Part shown: piece after piece, positions 59,694-64,000 of the stretch
Layout: each line of letters begins with the position of its first letter
How positions within the stretch are numbered: the stretch's first letter is position 1
NCBI RefSeq assembly: GCF_000816305.1
Contig: NZ_CP007773.1
Span: forward strand, 1,674,001-1,738,000
Reading direction: 5' to 3'
DNA length: 64,000 nucleotides
From: Campylobacter subantarcticus LMG 24377
GTDB taxonomy: Bacteria > Campylobacterota > Campylobacteria > Campylobacterales > Campylobacteraceae
The notes under the pieces: generated by a model
What the model was told of the DNA's origin: nothing
The model's database searches: none
Seen by the model: the letters and a program-made list of their open reading frames with translations, nothing else
Position numbers and translations under genes: made by a program

Positions 59694-59770
59694 TGGTACG
59701 CTCAAGAGGATTCGAACCTCTGACCTACGGCTTAGAAGGCCGTTGCTCTATCCAGCTGAGCTATGAGCGC
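59694..59770 (-). tRNA. tRNA-Arg (UCU)
   Basis: 77 bases including CCA; the anticodon loop CTTCTAA gives TCT. It reads AGA/AGG codons, the dominant arginine codons of this low-GC genome. Confidence 0.97.
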
Positions 59771-59796
59771 ATAAAAATAAATAACAATGGGCTTAA

Positions 59797-59873
59797 TGGT
59801 GCGCCCGATAGGAATCGAACCCATAACCTACAGATCCGAAGTCTGTCGCTCTATCCAGTTGAGCTACGAGCGC
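59797..59873 (-). tRNA. tRNA-Arg (UCG)
   Basis: 77 bases including CCA; the anticodon loop CTTCGGA gives TCG. The acceptor stem includes one G-U pair. Confidence 0.95.
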
Positions 59874-59876
59874 TGA

Positions 59877-59954
59877 TGGGGTGAGTGATGGGAATCGAAC
59901 CCACGACCCTCAGGACCACAATCTGATGCTCTAACCGACTGAGCTACACTCACC
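59877..59954 (-). tRNA. tRNA-His (GUG)
   Basis: 78 bases including CCA and the extra 5' G that pairs with the discriminator C, as usual for histidine tRNA. The anticodon loop TTGTGGT gives GTG. Confidence 0.97.
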
Positions 59955-59965
59955 ATTTATAAAAA

Positions 59966-60043
59966 TGGTCGGGGTGAAAGGATTCGAACCTTCGGCCCCT
60001 TGGTCCCAAACCAAGTGCGCTAACCAGACTGCGCTACACCCCG
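59966..60043 (-). tRNA. tRNA-Pro (UGG)
   Basis: 78 bases including CCA; the anticodon loop TTTGGGA gives TGG. It is the first gene transcribed in the five-tRNA array. Confidence 0.97.
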
Positions 60044-60137
60044 ATGTACAAAAATAAAGCGTTATTTTACATAAAAAAATATCAAAAGTCAAGATAAACA
60101 AAAATATTTAGCACAAAAATGCTAAATATTTTAGAAA

Positions 60138-60854
60138 TTAGTCTTTATTTTGCTTTTGTGAAATAATATTTAAAATTTCAACCACCAAAGAAAAAACCAT
60201 AGCCACATAGATATATGCCTTATCTATATGAATATCAAAACCTTCGCTTACCAAAACAAAACCTATCATTACTAAAAACGCCAAAGCTAAAATCTTGATA
60301 CTAGGATATTTTTCAATAAAATCCGCAATTGGTTTAGAAGCAAACAACATCACAAGCACAGCCATAATAACCGCTATGATCATAATTTCAATATCTTGAG
60401 CAATACCCACAGCAGTGATGACACTATCAAGTGAAAATACAATATCAATCACAGCTATTTCAGCTACTACAATCCACAATTTATTGCTAATTTTTATATT
60501 GCTTTGTTCTTGCTCTTTGTGATTAATGCTTTCTTTGATTTCTTTAATAGATTTAACTATCAAAAACAAACCTCCGAGTATAAGCACCAAATCCCTACCT
60601 GAAATTTCATTGCCTAAAACACTAAACAAAGGTGTAACAAGTTTCATCACCCAAAATAAAGACAATAACAACAAAATTCTAGTAAGCATTGCAAAAGCAA
60701 GTCCTAAAATTCTCCCTTTATCTCTGTGTTCTGGTGGTAACTTACTTACCAAAATCGCTAAAAAAATGATATTGTCAATCCCTAGCACAATTTCCAAAGC
60801 AGTAAGGGTAAACAATACCACCCAAGCATCTACACTAAAAATCCACTCAAACAT
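60138..60854 (-). CDS. TerC-family integral membrane protein
   Basis: A 238-residue protein with seven or so helices. The family signatures LEIVLGIDNIIFLAILVSKLP near residue 21 and IDIVFSLDSVITAVGIAQ near residue 136 carry the conserved intramembrane acidic residues. TerC-like proteins export manganese or handle metal for exported enzymes; the tellurite name is historical. It is 45 bases after purN and upstream of the tRNA array. Confidence 0.9.
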   Translation of the reverse strand: MFEWIFSVDAWVVLFTLTALEIVLGIDNIIFLAILVSKLPPEHRDKGRILGLAFAMLTRILLLLSLFWVMKLVTPLFSVLGNEISGRDLVLILGGLFLIVKSIKEIKESINHKEQEQSNIKISNKLWIVVAEIAVIDIVFSLDSVITAVGIAQDIEIMIIAVIMAVLVMLFASKPIADFIEKYPSIKILALAFLVMIGFVLVSEGFDIHIDKAYIYVAMVFSLVVEILNIISQKQNKD

Positions 60855-60899
60855 TTATTTTCCTTAAGACAAAAAAAGCGTAATTATAATGACAAAAAA

Positions 60900-61472
60900 T
60901 TAATTATTTTCAAAAATTTGCACAATTGCTTCAGGTAAAAGCTCATGTTCTAGTGCGTGAATTTTAGCTTCAAAGTCTTCGAAATTTAACTTTCCTTTTT
61001 CAAAGGCCTTTTGCGCGATGATTTTTCCACCATCTAATTCTTCATTGACCCAGTGTATGCTAATGCCTGCAACTTTCATATCACTTTCATAGCTTTCTTG
61101 AATAGCATGAGCGCCTTTAAACAATGGAAGTAAAGATGGATGAAGATTAATAGCCTTTATTTCTTGCGTAAAAACAGGGCTTAAAATTCGCATAAACCCT
61201 ACCAATACAGTTAAATCTGCTTGACTTTCTTTTATAGTCTTTACCAACTCTGCATCAAATTCTTCTCTTGAAGTAAATTTTTCATGCTCTATGACTTTTG
61301 TGTTAAGACCATATTTTAAAGCTCTTTGTATGCCATAAGCTTCTTTTTTATTGCACACACATAAAACCACTTCAAAGGTGTTTTCTCCAAAAGTTTTTTG
61401 GTGTAATTTCTCTAAAATATTTTCTAGATTGCCTCCATTGCCACTAAATAAAACTGCCAATTTTATAAGCAT
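60900..61472 (-). CDS. purN: phosphoribosylglycinamide formyltransferase PurN
   Basis: Cytosolic enzyme of 190 residues that formylates GAR with 10-formyltetrahydrofolate in purine synthesis. The N-terminal LFSGNGGNLENIL binds the phosphate, and INLHPSLLPLFKGAHAIQES near residue 102 contains the catalytic H and the G-A motif; HWVNEELDGGKIIAQ is the aspartate-containing block. Overlaps nnr by 10 bases. Confidence 0.93.
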   Translation of the reverse strand: MLIKLAVLFSGNGGNLENILEKLHQKTFGENTFEVVLCVCNKKEAYGIQRALKYGLNTKVIEHEKFTSREEFDAELVKTIKESQADLTVLVGFMRILSPVFTQEIKAINLHPSLLPLFKGAHAIQESYESDMKVAGISIHWVNEELDGGKIIAQKAFEKGKLNFEDFEAKIHALEHELLPEAIVQIFENN

Positions 61473-62809
61473 TTTAACCCCTTTACCAATTTTAAAGCAT
61501 CGAAACTATTTTTGTTTTTCTTGTAATTTTTAGCCACTAATGCATGTGCTAATACCGCATTTTTCGCAGCTTCTAAAGCACTAAATTTAGCTCCAAGCAA
61601 AGCAGCGATCATACCACTTAACACATCTCCGCTTCCAGCTTTTGCTAAAGCCTCATTGCCGCAATTTACCACAAAAAGCTTATCTTTTTGGGCAATGATA
61701 GGATTTGCTCCTTTTAAAACTAAAACGCATTCAAATTTTTTACTAAATTCTTTAACATAAAAAAATCGCTTCTTTTGAATTTCTTCAACTTGGATATTTT
61801 TATTCATGCATAATTTCAAAAGCATAGAAAATTCTTTAGGATGAGGCGTTAAAACCACATCTTTTCTGTTTAAATACAAAGTTAAATCAGCATTTTGAAA
61901 ACAATTTGCATCTAATACCAAAGGAATACTTTGCAATCTTTCATCTTTTAAAATACTTAGATCATTTAAACCCATGCCTATAGCAGCTGCATTTATTTTA
62001 CTTTCAATAGTGTCTTTTAACATCAATAAAGGTGAAAAACTCTCTTTTGCTACTAAAGAAACCAAACCCGAACCAAATTCTAAAGCCCCAAGTCCAGCTA
62101 AAGTACCTGCACTTTTATTGGCAAAAATATATACATGACCTAAATCACCTTTGTTAAAACTACACTTTTTTTGAATAAGCTTTAAGTCTTTTCTCTCTAG
62201 TAAAAAGCCCGATGTATTTTGTACTTGAATTTTTAATCCCAAATGTGCGATTTTGATTTTTCCTACAAACTCTTTTGCAAAATCTTCCAAAAGCTTTTCT
62301 TTGACTACCCCCATACAAAGTGTATAATCTGCTTTAAAACACACATCTTGTCCAAGCCCACTAGGAATATCGCAAGCAATTTTTATTGCTTTACTTTGAG
62401 AGATTTTTTGAATAATTCCTTGTAACTTTTCATCTAAGGCTTTATTTAAACCACTTCCAAAAACACAATCAACAATGATGTCAAAATCTTCAAAACAAGG
62501 TTCTTCTTGTAAAAATTCAAAACCGATGTTTTGCAAAATTTGTTCTTGTTTGAGAAAGATTGTGCTTTTTTTATACGCCAAAACATAAGCAGATGCTTTT
62601 TTAAGGTGTCGAATAGCTACGAGCCCATCGGCTCCATTGCCGCCTGTGCCGAGTAAAAATAAAATTTTAGCATTGTGTATTTTTTTGCTTTTTTTCTTGA
62701 TAAAATTTGCAAGTTCAACGCCTGCATTTTCCATCATCAAAAATTCATCTAATCCTTTTTCAATCAGCTGTTTTTCATAAGAAATATTATCTTTACATAT
62801 GGCTTTCAT
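61463..62809 (-). CDS. nnr: bifunctional NAD(P)HX epimerase/dehydratase
   Basis: A 448-residue fusion. The N-terminal half is the YjeF_N epimerase (LLGTGGNGADGLVAIRHL near residue 51; IVDCVFGSGLNKAL; KIACDIPSGLGQD). The C-terminal half is the ADP-dependent dehydratase with LTPHPKEFSMLL and the signature AGSGDVLSGMIAALLGA near residue 402. Together they repair hydrated NADH and NADPH. It overlaps rmuC by 17 bases and purN by 10. Confidence 0.93.
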   Translation of the reverse strand: MKAICKDNISYEKQLIEKGLDEFLMMENAGVELANFIKKKSKKIHNAKILFLLGTGGNGADGLVAIRHLKKASAYVLAYKKSTIFLKQEQILQNIGFEFLQEEPCFEDFDIIVDCVFGSGLNKALDEKLQGIIQKISQSKAIKIACDIPSGLGQDVCFKADYTLCMGVVKEKLLEDFAKEFVGKIKIAHLGLKIQVQNTSGFLLERKDLKLIQKKCSFNKGDLGHVYIFANKSAGTLAGLGALEFGSGLVSLVAKESFSPLLMLKDTIESKINAAAIGMGLNDLSILKDERLQSIPLVLDANCFQNADLTLYLNRKDVVLTPHPKEFSMLLKLCMNKNIQVEEIQKKRFFYVKEFSKKFECVLVLKGANPIIAQKDKLFVVNCGNEALAKAGSGDVLSGMIAALLGAKFSALEAAKNAVLAHALVAKNYKKNKNSFDALKLVKGLKCL

Positions 62810-64000
62810 TACCAGCCTCGCAAGCTATAAGTTTTTGAGTTTTAGCACCTAATTCTTTAAGCTTTATCACCCTTGAAGCAATATTACCACTTCCGTGAGT
62901 AAGTTTTGTTTGCATATTATCCACATTGGAATTTAATCTTTTAATATTATCTTTGATCTTTTCAAAATCTTCCAAAACGCCAGCAAATTTATCGTGAAAT
63001 TTTCCAAGCTCTTCAAAGGCCTTTAAGATATTCTCATTACTTTGGGTGTTTTTCCATGAAATATTTATCGTATTTAGTGCCATAAAAAGAGTATTTGGTG
63101 TGGTTAAGTATACCTTTTTTTTATAAGCATATTGATAAATTTCAAAATCTACGCTTAAAATCAAATCTAGAATGTTTTGATAAGGTATAAAAAGTAAAAC
63201 AAACTCATAAGTATGCTTATCATACTGCATATAAGGTTTCTTGGCTAATTCATCAATTCTCGCTTTTAGATTATATGCTAAATCAAGGCAAGTATTTTTA
63301 CTAACCTCCTCAAAACCAAAATCACTCGGTAGTGAAAATTTTGCATCTATAATAATGCTTTTTTGTTTATCTAAAAGCACTACCGCATCAGGAATGTAGG
63401 TTTTACCATCTTTTTGAAATCTCTCTTGCAGTTTATACTGCACACCTTCTACTAAACCACTATTTTCCAAAACAGACTTAAGTTGCAACTCTGCAAAATT
63501 ACCACGAATTTTTTTATCACCCTTTAAAACTTTAGCTAATTTATCCGCATTTTCACCCATATTTTGACTAAATTTAAACATATACTCAATTTGTGTTTTA
63601 ATGCTTGTTTCATTTTGGGCAAGTTTTTCACTGTATTCTTTAACACTTTTTTTAACCGGTAAAAAGATTTCTTCTAGGATTTTTTTCGCATCCTCATTCA
63701 GCATAAGCTTGTTTTGATTTAATATATTAGTATTTTGTTTTTGTAAATTTTGCTCTAATTCTTGCTTCAACTCTATCAAATTTTGTTTATATTTTTCTTC
63801 TAGTTTTAGCAAAGTTTGAGTGTATTCATCTCTTAATTCTGCACGTTCTTTTAAGTGCATATTTAAAAGTTCTTGTTGGGTGTGTTCTTTTTGCGCTAAT
63901 TTTGCCTCTAAAGCTTCGCTTTTTGACAAATAGTTTATTTTTTCTTCTAATAAAGTTGAATTTTTCTCCATAAGTGATTTTTTTTCTGATTCTAAAATAG
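62793..64000 (-). CDS. rmuC: RmuC-family DNA recombination protein, cut at window edge
   Basis: The visible part has about 400 residues: a long coiled coil (to about residue 110 of the visible part), then the RmuC nuclease-like domain with RGNFAELQLKSVLENSGL, PDAVVLLDKQKSIIIDAKF and EFVLLFIPYQNIL. The frame continues upstream of the ATG at 63971 to the window edge (ILESEKKSL), so the true start with its usual membrane anchor lies outside. RmuC proteins limit recombination at inverted repeats. It heads the unit rmuC-nnr-purN-terC. Confidence 0.88.
   Translation of the reverse strand, partial: ILESEKKSLMEKNSTLLEEKINYLSKSEALEAKLAQKEHTQQELLNMHLKERAELRDEYTQTLLKLEEKYKQNLIELKQELEQNLQKQNTNILNQNKLMLNEDAKKILEEIFLPVKKSVKEYSEKLAQNETSIKTQIEYMFKFSQNMGENADKLAKVLKGDKKIRGNFAELQLKSVLENSGLVEGVQYKLQERFQKDGKTYIPDAVVLLDKQKSIIIDAKFSLPSDFGFEEVSKNTCLDLAYNLKARIDELAKKPYMQYDKHTYEFVLLFIPYQNILDLILSVDFEIYQYAYKKKVYLTTPNTLFMALNTINISWKNTQSNENILKAFEELGKFHDKFAGVLEDFEKIKDNIKRLNSNVDNMQTKLTHGSGNIASRVIKLKELGAKTQKLIACEAGNESHM

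Noticed and set aside
59693-59884. A 63-residue plus-strand protein (MVRSRGFEPLTYG...)
   Set aside because: It is the antisense translation of two tRNA-Arg genes, a well-known false gene call.

Overview
The window is a low-GC epsilonproteobacterial chromosome segment. The flavodoxin-type nuo operon lacking nuoE/nuoF, pflA next to nuoN, the LutABC/LctP lactate block, the TorA reductase with its small monohaem cytochrome, and the 16S sequence all point to Campylobacter, probably the C. lari group. The species call is an inference from memory of gene content and 16S sequence; no search was run.

Layout. 1-6942: queD (edge), queE, moaA, two conserved envelope/coiled-coil proteins and a UbiA-type prenyltransferase on the minus strand; miaA on plus; pflA on minus. 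6967-20367: a 14-gene complex I operon read from nuoA (20367) to nuoN, in which two small genes replace nuoE/nuoF. 20487-25163: a five-gene ABC importer matching the Campylobacter nickel system nikZYXWV. 25206-31813: a BCCT osmolyte transporter, then lactate use genes (lutC, lutB, lutA, lctP). 31966-37925: a large type IIG restriction-modification enzyme translationally coupled to a pentapeptide-repeat membrane protein. 38121-41260: a TMAO/DMSO-type reductase operon ending in a strong terminator. 41352-42747: a PD-(D/E)XK nuclease gene split by a one-base frameshift. 43108-43336: two 9-bp tandem repeats just beyond a complete rRNA operon (5S, 23S, tRNA-Ile, tRNA-Ala, 16S; minus strand, 43529-49255). 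49429-50389: an 11-G tract and a membrane-protein pseudogene.

The most interesting region is a self-delimiting island at 50485-59627. It sits in the 3' end of tRNA-Leu(UAG) and is bounded by a 25-bp direct repeat with one mismatch. Inside both ends are direct GTTACC-type repeats that look like arm-type integrase sites. It carries a tyrosine integrase, an Abi/HEPN protein starting directly at the integrase stop codon, HicAB, a frameshifted excisionase-like HTH protein, a probable rolling-circle-type replication protein, a tandem family of three small HTH proteins, an ImmA/IrrE protease coupled to a small membrane protein, a RelE-like toxin without a visible antitoxin, and several unknown genes. 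There are no capsid or conjugation genes, so it resembles a phage satellite or integrative plasmid loaded with defence and toxin functions.

59605-60043 is a five-tRNA array (Leu, Arg, Arg, His, Pro, listed by rising coordinate; transcription runs from Pro to Leu). 60138-64000 holds terC, purN, nnr and rmuC, the last cut by the window edge. Several broken genes between 41 and 57 kb are broken at A/T homopolymers, so read-level checking is needed before calling them true pseudogenes.
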